From contig WFTN01000080.1 of assembly GCA_015485455.1 (NCBI GenBank), positions 1 to 11,052 on the forward strand: a stretch of DNA of 11,052 nt, written 5' to 3'. The translations under genes were made by a program, and so were the position numbers. Every line of letters starts with the position of its first letter. Position 1 is the stretch's first letter. This DNA comes from Planctomycetota bacterium. Its GTDB lineage: Bacteria > Planctomycetota > GCA-002687715 > DRQF01. Positions 1 to 7,132 of this stretch are shown piece after piece. The notes below the pieces were generated by a model. That model searched no databases and had not been told where the DNA came from. It saw nothing but the letters and a program-made list of their open reading frames with translations.

Positions 1-396
1 AAGAAGTCCAGAGACCTGGCCGAAAAACGCTTCCAAGAAATTGCCAACAACACCAGCGACGCTCGTTTATCTCGAGAAATCAAGAGCCTCGGAAAAGACA
101 GCAACGGTTTCTCTGCTGGTATGGGAAATCACTTCGAAGAAAAGCAGAACAAGCCGGACGACGGCCATGCTCAAGCCCTTGACGCCATGGAAGACCTTTT
201 GATCACTGTCTTCGGCGGCTTAGGGAAAGCCCCACCAAGAGCGAACAGTCCCGTCCTTGATTCAGAAATCAAGAAAAGATCTCGGAAGGTTCCCGAGCAA
301 GTGCAATCATCCAGCCACGTTTCAGCTTTAGGATTGAGCCAGACAGAAGAGCGCTACGTCATGAAATATTTGGAATTGCGGCGAGCCCGGCGCTAA
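1..396 (+). CDS. Unrecognised protein, C-terminal part (5' end outside window)
   Basis: The frame is open from the first base of the window to a TAA at 394-396, so the gene starts upstream and 131 residues are visible. An ATG at 121 exists, but nothing supports it as the true start, because the same frame reads on through bases 1-120 without a stop. The visible part is hydrophilic and highly charged, with no membrane segment and no motif I recognise. It starts with a Lys/Arg/Glu-rich, probably helical stretch. A short hydrophobic patch follows (LLITVFGGLG, about residues 66-75), then a Ser/Pro/Lys-rich probable linker. It closes with a charged helix ending LELRRARR. It is the only plus-strand gene and converges on the kinase gene, with 33 bases between the stops and no clear terminator hairpin. 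Function unknown. I call it coding because of the length of open frame and because no gene opposes it. Confidence 0.6.
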   Translation, partial: KKSRDLAEKRFQEIANNTSDARLSREIKSLGKDSNGFSAGMGNHFEEKQNKPDDGHAQALDAMEDLLITVFGGLGKAPPRANSPVLDSEIKKRSRKVPEQVQSSSHVSALGLSQTEERYVMKYLELRRARR

Positions 397-429
397 TCCC
401 AAATCAACTTCCCAAGCGAACCCATCTTC

Positions 430-1554
430 CTATCGACGGCGACGCCTTCGGGAGGACCGTGGGGTAGGAGCATTCGTAGGCAGATCATCCCCCATCCCCA
501 GCTTAGATAGAACCCCCTCAAGGTCGCGATTCAACTCTCCAGGTGTCTGGTAACGATCTGCAGGATTCTTGCGCATCATCTTAAGAATGATGTGGTTGAT
601 CTCCGGATGGAGACCTGGCAAACGATCTTTCGGGGCTGGTGGCACTTCATTGATATGCGCAACCATGGTGACTGCTGGATTGGGGTTCTCGAAGGGCGTA
701 TGCCCCGTCACCATGTGATAGAAGGTTGCCCCGAGGGAATAGATGTCTGTACGAACATCCACGTGTTCATCTCCTCGGGCCTGCTCTGGGGAAATATAAT
801 TGGGTGTTCCCATGGCCGAACCCGTATCCGTGGTATCTCCTGAACTTTCGAGATCTTTCACCAAGCCCAGGTCGCAGAGTTTTGCCGTTCCTCCGCTAAT
901 GATCATGATGTTGTCCGGTTTGATGTCGCGGTGAATGATTTGCGAGGAATAGGCGTGGTCCAGAGCACGGGCAACTTGAAGAATAATCCGCGTCGCTCTT
1001 TCTTGAGAGAGACTTCCACCCCGTTTAATGAGATCAAGAACTGTGGGGCCATCACAGTATTCCATGACAATGTAGCAGAGAGAGTTGCTTTCCCCGACGT
1101 CAATGCACTGGACAATATTGGGGTGATTCAGGCGGGCCAAAATCTTAGCTTCCTTTTCGAAGCGGGCCACAAATTTGCGATTGTTTTGCAGAAAGGGTGC
1201 CAAGATTTTAATGGCGACCATGCGATCCAAAGACAATTGCTGAGCCTGAAAAACTGTTCCCATTGAACCTTTACCCAATTTCTTGAGCAACTTGTAACCA
1301 CGAATACTATTCGCCCGGCTCAACTTCTCGATGTGCTTGCAGATTTTTTCGTATTGCCCGAGAGTGATCAAATTTTTCTCTAAGAGAACATCCCCAAGCC
1401 CCTTCGGGCTGACACCTAACTCGGCGATTTTAGCTTGGACGTCTCGGGCTTCATTGAGCTGCCCGACCGTCACAAGGGAGTTCTTGAGAGCAATTTTTGC
1501 GAAGAGCTCATCTCGAACTCTTACGGCTTCCGCATTGGATTCCTGCTGGGTCAT
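430..1554 (-). CDS. Hanks-type serine/threonine protein kinase, soluble, with N-terminal accessory domain
   Basis: This 374-residue protein kinase should phosphorylate Ser/Thr residues of cytosolic partners. The kinase domain spans about residues 87-350. Visible motifs are the glycine loop GKGSMG (94-99), the ATP-binding Lys116 in VAIKIL, the probable helix-C Glu135, the catalytic loop HRDIKPDN (208-215), DLG in place of DFG (228-230), GTPNYISPEQ (249-258, SPE for APE), DIYSLG (270-275) and the closing Arg of NPADRY. All catalytic residues are present, so it looks active. The first 80 or so residues form a separate helical domain with a LGDVLLEKNLITLGQYEKI segment, resembling the N-terminal helical domain of GspE/PilB-type ATPases; that likeness is inference. 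There is no transmembrane helix, PASTA repeat or other sensor domain. The protein ends in a run of six arginines. The start ATG overlaps the ybeY stop codon (ATGA, 1551-1554), so translation is probably coupled. The substrate is unknown. Confidence 0.93.
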   Translation of the reverse strand: MTQQESNAEAVRVRDELFAKIALKNSLVTVGQLNEARDVQAKIAELGVSPKGLGDVLLEKNLITLGQYEKICKHIEKLSRANSIRGYKLLKKLGKGSMGTVFQAQQLSLDRMVAIKILAPFLQNNRKFVARFEKEAKILARLNHPNIVQCIDVGESNSLCYIVMEYCDGPTVLDLIKRGGSLSQERATRIILQVARALDHAYSSQIIHRDIKPDNIMIISGGTAKLCDLGLVKDLESSGDTTDTGSAMGTPNYISPEQARGDEHVDVRTDIYSLGATFYHMVTGHTPFENPNPAVTMVAHINEVPPAPKDRLPGLHPEINHIILKMMRKNPADRYQTPGELNRDLEGVLSKLGMGDDLPTNAPTPRSSRRRRRR

Positions 1555-1982
1555 TCCGTCGTCTCGTAACCTATCTCAGCCAACAAGGCCCGTTGGCGTG
1601 CATGCATCCGCAATTTATCTTCAGGGTCATGATCGTCATAGCCCAAAAGGTGAAGTGTGCCATGGACACAGTATAGCAATACCTCAGAAATGAAGGTCAT
1701 ATTCCGTAATTCTGCTTCTCGCCGGGCCGTGTCAACAGAAACAACAATTTCAGCATCAACTCCAGGACCATCGTCACGCAAATCGAAGCAAATCACATCC
1801 GTGGCATAATCATGTTCTAAGAACTGTCGATTCATGTGGTGAATTGCTTCATCATCCACCAAGACAATACTGAGATCAAGATCGACGCCTTCCGCTGACA
1901 ATGTCATTTGGACGGCTCGCTCGACCTCTTCAGGAGTGACATCACTGACATCAGTTTCAAAAGAAACATCGATCATACTCAT
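1551..1982 (-). CDS. ybeY: Endoribonuclease YbeY (16S rRNA maturation / ribosome quality control)
   Basis: This 143-residue, zinc-dependent single-strand endoribonuclease of the UPF0054 family is needed in other bacteria for 16S rRNA 3'-end processing and for decay of defective 70S ribosomes. The length is usual for the family. The metal-binding signature HGTLHLLGYDDHD covers residues 107-119, with His107 and His111 in canonical positions. The third histidine is His118, one residue later than in the common HGxLHLxGYDH form, because an extra Asp (Asp117) lies before it. The gene overlaps phoH upstream and the kinase downstream by 4 bases each (ATGA). No Shine-Dalgarno sequence is seen before its ATG, which fits translational coupling to phoH. 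phoH-ybeY adjacency is a conserved pairing (ybeZ-ybeY in E. coli). Confidence 0.95.
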   Translation of the reverse strand: MSMIDVSFETDVSDVTPEEVERAVQMTLSAEGVDLDLSIVLVDDEAIHHMNRQFLEHDYATDVICFDLRDDGPGVDAEIVVSVDTARREAELRNMTFISEVLLYCVHGTLHLLGYDDHDPEDKLRMHARQRALLAEIGYETTE

Positions 1983-2983
1983 GGGGAACGGCGCCGAGAT
2001 TTCTCGTTATGCCGGCTCCGAATCGGTCGACTAGAATCCCCATCTTTTTCTGCCTTCCGGGCGTGCTCATCAGCTATGCCATAGGCTTTGACGATTCTCT
2101 GGACCACCGGATGACGCACGATATCGCTATGCCCCATTTGCATGATCTCGATGCCCTCGACATTTCTCAGAACGCGTACGGCGGTGGCCAACCCCGAGCG
2201 TTGTCCATTGGGCAGGTCGACTTGGGAGATGTCCCCCGTGATGACGATTTTGCTCTCCCGTCCCATCCGTGTGAGAAACATCTTCATTTGGGCGTTCGTT
2301 GTGTTTTGAGCTTCGTCCAAGATGATGAAAGCATGATTCAACGTGCGGCCACGCATATAAGCCAGGGGGCAAATCTCGATGATTCCCTCTTCGATAAACC
2401 GTTTCATGGTAGCGGCAGTCAAGAGGTCATCGAGGGAGTCATAGAGTGGCCGCAAGTAGGGCCCGATCTTGGCTTCCAAGTCACCGGGCAAGAAACCCAA
2501 GTGCTCTCCCGCCTCAACTGCGGGGCGAACCAAGACAAGTTTGCGAAATTCACCAGACTTAACCGCAGCGACGGCCATGGCCACAGCCAAAAAAGTCTTC
2601 CCCGTGCCGGCGGGGCCCACACCCAAAGTAACAGGGTTGGCTGCAATCAACTCCATATACTTGGCTTGATTCGGTGTCCGTGGTTTCACGCCAGCCTTGT
2701 ATGCCACCTTCGATGAGTTGTTGCCCTTTTCTGTGTGCTCACAGAATATCTCCGCGATATCGGATGCTTCGGCACCTTGCTCACGAATAAGTTGAAGAGC
2801 CTTTTGAACCGCTGTGGCGGCAGCCTCAATGCGATCGGGATCACCGGTCAAAGAAAGCAGACCTCCTCGAGAAGCCACGTCGACTTTGAAAGTCAAACGC
2901 AGACTACGAATATTGCGGTCCAGGTGGCCTAAGAGGATTCTCTCCTCATCAATGTTCTGCAAACTGATCGTGACTTCGGACAC
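1979..2983 (-). CDS. phoH: PhoH-like ATPase (YbeZ), RNA-associated P-loop NTPase
   Basis: This 334-residue PhoH-family P-loop NTPase belongs to the type functionally tied to YbeY in RNA processing and ribosome maturation. Walker A is GPAGTGKT (123-130) and Walker B is IILDEAQN (220-227). The motif ITGDISQVDLP (248-258), characteristic of PhoH, is also present. Residues 1-100 form the usual N-terminal nucleic-acid-binding-like region of long PhoH proteins. The last 20 or so residues are strongly basic (RSRHNEKSRRRSP) and may contact RNA (inference). There is no PIN RNase domain, so it is not a PhoH2. The start is GTG at 2981-2983. It is supported by an AGGGAG Shine-Dalgarno 9 bases upstream that overlaps the cdsA stop. 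The 3' end overlaps ybeY by ATGA. The membrane HD phosphodiesterase gene (pgpH) found between phoH and ybeY in some phyla is absent. Confidence 0.95.
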   Translation of the reverse strand: MSEVTISLQNIDEERILLGHLDRNIRSLRLTFKVDVASRGGLLSLTGDPDRIEAAATAVQKALQLIREQGAEASDIAEIFCEHTEKGNNSSKVAYKAGVKPRTPNQAKYMELIAANPVTLGVGPAGTGKTFLAVAMAVAAVKSGEFRKLVLVRPAVEAGEHLGFLPGDLEAKIGPYLRPLYDSLDDLLTAATMKRFIEEGIIEICPLAYMRGRTLNHAFIILDEAQNTTNAQMKMFLTRMGRESKIVITGDISQVDLPNGQRSGLATAVRVLRNVEGIEIMQMGHSDIVRHPVVQRIVKAYGIADEHARKAEKDGDSSRPIRSRHNEKSRRRSP

Positions 2984-2992
2984 AGATTGTGA

Positions 2993-2998
2993 CTCCCT
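2993..2998 (-). promoter_or_regulatory. Shine-Dalgarno of phoH that fixes its GTG start
   Basis: On the minus strand AGGGAG lies 9 bases before the GTG at 2981-2983 and overlaps the cdsA TAG stop (2997-2999). It supports GTG as the phoH start. A ribosome finishing cdsA would sit on this site, so translation of the two genes may be coupled. Confidence 0.6.
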
Positions 2999-3842
2999 AT
3001 CCCATCGCGCAAGTAAAAAATGCTGCCACTGGCATGGCGAATATCAGGCTGTCCAGGATATCAAGTGCGCCACCGAAAGTAGGCAAGATATCGCCAGAAT
3101 CTTTGACCGCAAAACAGCGCTTGATCATGGACTCTGAAAAATCACCCATTTGAGTTGCCACATTCATCAAGAAACCGAATAGCAAGATTTGCCCCGTGCT
3201 TCCCTGGGCTAAGCCATCGACGCCCCATGCCTTGGCTGCGAAGAGAACGGCCAAAGTAAGAAGCAAGCCACCGAAAGATCCTTCCCAAGACTTCTTCGGT
3301 GAGACATGGGGCATGACACGGTGTCGCCCAAACTTCGTCCCCGCCAAATAGCCCCCCATATCGCCGCACTTTGAAGTCAACACCATCAACGCCGCGAAAG
3401 CCACGCCATTTTGCATCGCGATGAGCTGCAAGAACCCCATGGGTAAGGCGATGTAGACAAAAGCAAAAACAGATACAGCGACAGCCTGCATGGTTTCAAC
3501 TTTCGCAGTTTCATTCTTTTGCAAGTGAAAGGTAGCCCAAATCAAATTGCCAAACATGAGGCCCATGGTCAGGAGCAGCAAATAGTCCGATGTTGAAGTG
3601 CCAAGAGTCTGGCTCATGGATTGCCAACGGCCAAAGAAGGCCGCAGCCCCAGCCCCCACTGTCAATAAGAGCGGAACTTTGAGGGAGACCCCTGCCATGC
3701 GCAGGAATTCTCTCTGCGCCAACATAGTCATCAACAAAATTGCCACCACCGTCAGAACGGGTTTACCGATGACTTGGTCGCCAAAAGCGATACCGGTCAG
3801 AAAGAGAAGCAAGCATGTCCCGATGATGATCCTCTTACGCAT
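2997..3842 (-). CDS. cdsA: Phosphatidate cytidylyltransferase (CDP-diacylglycerol synthase)
   Basis: This integral membrane enzyme makes CDP-diacylglycerol from CTP and phosphatidate, the precursor of bacterial phospholipids. From the ATG at 3842 it has 281 residues with several hydrophobic segments (for example 5-20, 29-41, 57-70, 119-143, 190-204 and 219-229). Family motifs seen are SPKKSWEG (181-188) and the C-terminal signature beginning QMGDFSESMIKRCFAVKDSG (231-250) and continuing DILPTFGGALDILDS (251-265). The usual signature reads PGHGGxxDRxD, so the His and the Arg are replaced here by Phe256 and Ile262, while both Asp (261, 264) are kept. The frame stays open upstream to 3950, but that part runs inside uppS and is not membrane-like. 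The 3842 start overlaps the uppS stop by 8 bases and precedes the first hydrophobic helix. No Shine-Dalgarno is evident. The uppS-cdsA order is widely conserved. Confidence 0.93.
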   Translation of the reverse strand: MRKRIIIGTCLLLFLTGIAFGDQVIGKPVLTVVAILLMTMLAQREFLRMAGVSLKVPLLLTVGAGAAAFFGRWQSMSQTLGTSTSDYLLLLTMGLMFGNLIWATFHLQKNETAKVETMQAVAVSVFAFVYIALPMGFLQLIAMQNGVAFAALMVLTSKCGDMGGYLAGTKFGRHRVMPHVSPKKSWEGSFGGLLLTLAVLFAAKAWGVDGLAQGSTGQILLFGFLMNVATQMGDFSESMIKRCFAVKDSGDILPTFGGALDILDSLIFAMPVAAFFTCAMG

Positions 3843-4605
3843 CAACCGGTCGCACCAATCCACCGAACTTCCGCTTTCGGTTTCCGTAACTCGAAAGTGC
3901 GGAGGCCAGATCTTGTTTGTCAAAGTCAGGCCAGAGGGTGTCGCAAACAAAAATTTCGCCGTAGGAAATTTGCCACAGAAGAAAATTACTCACGCGCAAT
4001 TCTCCCGCTGTCCTCACCAGCAAATCCACGTCCGGCATCCTCGGATCATAAAGACGATCTTGGAGGGCCTGTTCGTCAACGTCTTCCAAGGCAAGGTGAC
4101 CTGTTTGCACATCACGGGCAACCTTCTTGGCAGCATCCGCGAGTTCACTTCGACCACCATAGTTGAGCGCTAACCTGAGAGTCATACCATCATTGGAGGA
4201 TGAAAGTTCCCGAAGTTTCTCAAGCTCGTTGCGAACCCCCTTGGGAAATTCATCAGTGCGACCCAAAGTTCGAAACTGAATATTGTTGTCCATGATCGTC
4301 GCACGTTCTCGAACGACGAATCGCTTCAGGAGTGCTAAGAGAAATTCAACTTCATGACGTGGACGTTTGACGTAATTCTCTACTGATAGAGCATACAAGG
4401 TCAACTCTTCCAGCCCCATCTCCGCGCAAGTCGTAGTAATACGTCTGACTGTGCCAGCGCCTTCCTTATGACCACGGGTCCGCCTTAATCCACGGGAGTT
4501 GGCCCAGCGTCCATTGCCATCCATGATGATGGCCAAATGGCGGAGCCCCTCCGGAATCCTCAGATCTGTCTCTGTTGTGTGGGCGGAATCGCCACTCATT
4601 GTCAT
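3835..4605 (-). CDS. uppS: Isoprenyl transferase / undecaprenyl diphosphate synthase
   Basis: This cis-prenyltransferase condenses isopentenyl diphosphate onto farnesyl diphosphate to make the C55 carrier lipid for peptidoglycan and polysaccharide synthesis. The length is 256 residues from the ATG at 4605, typical of the family. Motifs in order: HLAIIMDGNGRWA (23-35, catalytic Asp29), GHKEG (45-49), SVENY (74-78; the usual Trp is Tyr78), LALNYGGRSEL (145-155), and DLLVRTAGELRVSNFLLWQ (194-212) followed by WPDF. These are diagnostic of Z-type prenyltransferases. Product chain length cannot be read from sequence alone. The frame is open to 4665, but the ATG at 4603-4605 overlaps the purA stop as ATGA (4602-4605) and follows an AGAGAG stretch, so I chose it. 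A second ATG lies two codons later. The 3' end overlaps cdsA. Confidence 0.95.
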   Translation of the reverse strand: MTMSGDSAHTTETDLRIPEGLRHLAIIMDGNGRWANSRGLRRTRGHKEGAGTVRRITTTCAEMGLEELTLYALSVENYVKRPRHEVEFLLALLKRFVVRERATIMDNNIQFRTLGRTDEFPKGVRNELEKLRELSSSNDGMTLRLALNYGGRSELADAAKKVARDVQTGHLALEDVDEQALQDRLYDPRMPDVDLLVRTAGELRVSNFLLWQISYGEIFVCDTLWPDFDKQDLASALSSYGNRKRKFGGLVRPVDA

Positions 4606-5873
4606 CTCTCTATGATGGCCTCGCGGCCTGGCCCTACAGAAATGGCACCCACGGGTGCGCCACACAGTTCTTCAATCCGATCAACATACGCTTTCATATT
4701 AGCTGGCAGGTCGACGTAATTCCTTGTGTCCGAAATATCTTCCGTCCATCCAGGAAGAGTCTCATAGATTGGTTCGACTTTCGACAAGTCTTCGGAATCG
4801 GCAGGATAGCGTTTGGTGACTTTGTCGCCCACCTTGTAAGCCGTACAGATTGCAATCTCCTCGCAACCACTGAGGACATCTGACTTCGTCAAGAGAATCT
4901 TGTCCACACCATTGACTTGAACCGCAAATCGAGCGCCTACAGCATCAAACCAGCCGCAGCGCCTAGGGCGTCCCGTCGTGGCACCATATTCTGCACCCCG
5001 ATCCCTCAGACCCTGACCGACTTCGCAAGCGAGCTCGGTGGGAAACGGTCCGGAGCCCACCCGCGTGGTATACGCTTTCAAGACACCTAAGGTCTGGTCC
5101 AATGCCCGTGCGGGGATTCCTGATCCTGAAATCAGACCGCCAATATTTGTCGTACTCGACGTGACGTAGGGGTAGGTTCCCAAGTCAATATCAAGAAGGA
5201 CCCCCTGGGCGCCTTCTAAAAAGATCTTCCGTCCTTCATTGAGAGCATCGTGCAACATGGCAACCGTATCTGCCACATAGGGTTTGAGCTTGCGACCCAA
5301 CTCCAAGTACAACTCGACCGTGTCGTCTAAGCCCTGGGCGTCCGTCCCAAGTGACTCCAAGCGTTTCTTGCGCAAGTCTGCTGCAGCACCAAGCCTCGCC
5401 TTGAGACGGTCCTCGTCCAAGAGATCCAAGACCCGTAAACCCTGCCGGGAAGCTTTCTCTTCATAGCAAGGTCCAATGCCCCTCTTGGTCGTACCGATTT
5501 TTCCACCTTGTCGAGCGTCCTCCTGAGCTTGATCAAGAAGCTTGTGAAATGGCAACACAACATGTGCCCGGTCCGAAACGAAGAGACGACCGGTGACATC
5601 AACACCCTTGCCTTCTAAAGTCGCAACTTCATCAAGAAACTGGGCTGGGTCTAAGACGACACCATGCCCAATGACGCACACCGCCTTTGGACTCAGGACC
5701 CCACTTGGAATGAGGTGTAAGACGGTGGTTTCACCTTGCACCTTCACGGTGTGTCCGGCGTTACTACCACCCTGGCAGCGAACGATGAATTCGTTCTCTG
5801 CAGACAGGATGTCTACCATCTTCCCTTTTCCTTCATCGCCCCATTGGAGGCCAAGAAGTGCTGTAACGGTCAT
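4602..5873 (-). CDS. purA: Adenylosuccinate synthetase
   Basis: This cytosolic GTP-dependent enzyme joins IMP and aspartate to give adenylosuccinate, the first committed step to AMP. It has 423 residues from the ATG at 5873, the normal bacterial length. Motifs seen: GLQWGDEGKGK (8-18, nucleotide loop with the catalytic Asp), GGSNAGHT (35-42, catalytic His41), GTTKRGIGP (127-135), then EGAQGVLLDIDLGTYPYVTSS, GTTGRPRRCGW and LTKSDVLSG. The protein looks complete and conventional. A GTG two codons upstream (5877-5879) could also start it. The Shine-Dalgarno is weak for either, so the start is uncertain by two residues. About 88 bases separate it from carA, so an internal promoter is possible. 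Downstream it overlaps uppS by ATGA. Confidence 0.97.
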   Translation of the reverse strand: MTVTALLGLQWGDEGKGKMVDILSAENEFIVRCQGGSNAGHTVKVQGETTVLHLIPSGVLSPKAVCVIGHGVVLDPAQFLDEVATLEGKGVDVTGRLFVSDRAHVVLPFHKLLDQAQEDARQGGKIGTTKRGIGPCYEEKASRQGLRVLDLLDEDRLKARLGAAADLRKKRLESLGTDAQGLDDTVELYLELGRKLKPYVADTVAMLHDALNEGRKIFLEGAQGVLLDIDLGTYPYVTSSTTNIGGLISGSGIPARALDQTLGVLKAYTTRVGSGPFPTELACEVGQGLRDRGAEYGATTGRPRRCGWFDAVGARFAVQVNGVDKILLTKSDVLSGCEEIAICTAYKVGDKVTKRYPADSEDLSKVEPIYETLPGWTEDISDTRNYVDLPANMKAYVDRIEELCGAPVGAISVGPGREAIIER

Positions 5874-5943
5874 GGGCACTGGCTCACTGTCATATCAGTT
5901 GAAAACTACGAGACTTATGTCATTTCCGGAGCGATTATTTTAA

Positions 5944-5958
5944 CCCCGGCTTACGGGG
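5944..5958 (-). terminator. Short GC hairpin after carA, possible weak terminator or mRNA 3' stem
   Basis: Three bases past the carA stop, the minus-strand RNA can form a 5-bp all-GC stem, CCCCG / CGGGG, with the loop UAAGC. It is followed by UUAAAAUAAU, which is A/U-rich but not a U-run. The stem is short and the tail atypical, so efficient intrinsic termination is doubtful. It may be a transcript-stabilising stem or chance. It is the only hairpin I would note in the carA-purA gap. Confidence 0.25.
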
Positions 5959-5961
5959 AGG

Positions 5962-7119
5962 TCAAGCAGGAGCTGAACGTTCCTCCGTCCCCATCATGTC
6001 GCGAAAGCGATGGAACAGGTAAAGAGAATCATGAGGGCCTGGTGAGGCTTCAGGGTGATATTGAACAGAGAAGGCCATGGATCCGGGCACCTCAAATCCT
6101 TCCACTGTCTGGTCATTCAAGTTGATATGGGTCACCCGTCCACCTGCTGCTTCCACGGAAGCAGCAGTGGTGGCGAACCCATGATTCTGGGCCGTCACTT
6201 CCACTTTGCCGCTGTCGATCTCTTGTACTGGATGGTTCGAGCCATGGTGGCCAAACTTCAGCTTCTCGATCTCCGCTCCGATGGCCAAAGCGAGAATCTG
6301 GTGTCCCAAGCAAATGCCGAAGATCGGAACTTGTCCTAACAGGCCTTTCACCGTGTCCACAACATATGTCAGAGGCCGCGGATCTCCGGGGCCGTTGGAC
6401 AAGAAAACTCCGTCGGGTTTCATCGCCAAAACTTCCGCAGCGCTGGTCGATGCCGGAACAACGATCACTTCACACCCCACTGCCCTCAAGGAGCGAAAAA
6501 TAGTGCTCTTCGCGCCAAAATCGAATGCCACGACCTTCCGAGATCTGCCCCCATCTGTTGAAAGGCCGGGTTTGAACCCTGAGACGAAATCCGAATCAAA
6601 ACTGCTGGACTCACGACAGGTAACTTTCTCCACCATGTCCTGACCGATCAGGTCGGGAACAGTTTTGATTTTCTGGGCCAGTTCTTCATCTGAGAGGGAC
6701 TCGGAAGTGATGAAACAACGCATGGCCCCCTTTTCGCGGACCCGAAGAGTCAGAGAGCGTGTGTCGACCCCTTCCAGAGCCACCACACCATACCGTGTAA
6801 AATAGTCTCGCAAATCTTCTTGGGAGCGATAGTTGGACGTCAATTCCGTACATTCACGAACAACGAACCCTGAAACGCAGGGACCAGGGGACTCTTCGTC
6901 CTCTGCATTCATCCCGTAGTTCCCAATAAGAGGATAAGTCATGACAACAACTTGCCCTGTGTATGAGGGATCGGTGATGACTTCCTGATAGCCAGAAAGG
7001 GCGGTGTTGAACACCAGCTCGCCACCGGCTTCCCCTGAGGCTCCACAGGGAGTGCCATGCCATATGGAACCATCCTCAAGGATGAGTCGCCCCTGCATGA
7101 GTTTCGAGAGATCTCGCAT
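5962..7119 (-). CDS. carA: Carbamoyl-phosphate synthase small (glutaminase) subunit
   Basis: This glutamine amidotransferase subunit hydrolyses glutamine and channels ammonia to CarB, which makes carbamoyl phosphate for pyrimidine and arginine synthesis. It has 385 residues, the usual length. The N-terminal CarA domain carries GYQEVITDPSYTGQ (43-56) and PLIGNYG (63-69). The class I amidotransferase domain carries LSNGPGDP (240-247), the nucleophile Cys270 in GICLGHQ (268-274), HHGSNHPV (291-298), QNHGFA (311-316), and His355/Glu357 in QYHPEASPGP. All catalytic residues are present. The start at 7119 is supported by GAAGGA 5 bases upstream. A later Met at residue 8 is less likely. The gene follows larB by 13 bases. 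carB is not in the window and must lie elsewhere. Confidence 0.97.
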   Translation of the reverse strand: MRDLSKLMQGRLILEDGSIWHGTPCGASGEAGGELVFNTALSGYQEVITDPSYTGQVVVMTYPLIGNYGMNAEDEESPGPCVSGFVVRECTELTSNYRSQEDLRDYFTRYGVVALEGVDTRSLTLRVREKGAMRCFITSESLSDEELAQKIKTVPDLIGQDMVEKVTCRESSSFDSDFVSGFKPGLSTDGGRSRKVVAFDFGAKSTIFRSLRAVGCEVIVVPASTSAAEVLAMKPDGVFLSNGPGDPRPLTYVVDTVKGLLGQVPIFGICLGHQILALAIGAEIEKLKFGHHGSNHPVQEIDSGKVEVTAQNHGFATTAASVEAAGGRVTHINLNDQTVEGFEVPGSMAFSVQYHPEASPGPHDSLYLFHRFRDMMGTEERSAPA

Positions 7120-7124
7120 TAGGA

Positions 7125-7130
7125 TCCTTC
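7125..7130 (-). promoter_or_regulatory. Shine-Dalgarno of carA
   Basis: GAAGGA on the minus strand lies 5 bases before the ATG at 7117-7119, in the 13-base gap after larB. It decides for this ATG over the in-frame ATG seven codons later. Confidence 0.6.
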
Positions 7131-7132
7131 AA

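Noticed and set aside
397..429. Bidirectional terminator in the convergent gap
   Set aside because: I looked for an inverted repeat with flanking A/T runs in the gap and the adjoining codons and found none.
2009..2716. Plus-strand open frame of 235 codons opposite phoH
   Set aside because: It lies wholly antisense to phoH, which has full Walker motifs and family match. The plus-strand translation shows no domain and is a codon-composition shadow.
3843..3950. Longer N-terminus for cdsA, 36 more residues
   Set aside because: The extra residues are polar, lie within uppS coding sequence and would displace the first membrane helix from the N-terminus; the 3842 ATG gives a typical length.
3598..4173. 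Plus-strand open frame of 191 codons opposite cdsA and uppS
   Set aside because: It is antisense across the junction of two firmly identified genes, has no recognisable motif and no ribosome site.
4606..4665. Longer N-terminus for uppS, 20 more residues
   Set aside because: It would extend into purA, is Arg/Cys-rich and unlike UppS N-termini; the ATGA overlap at 4602-4605 fits the window's junction style.
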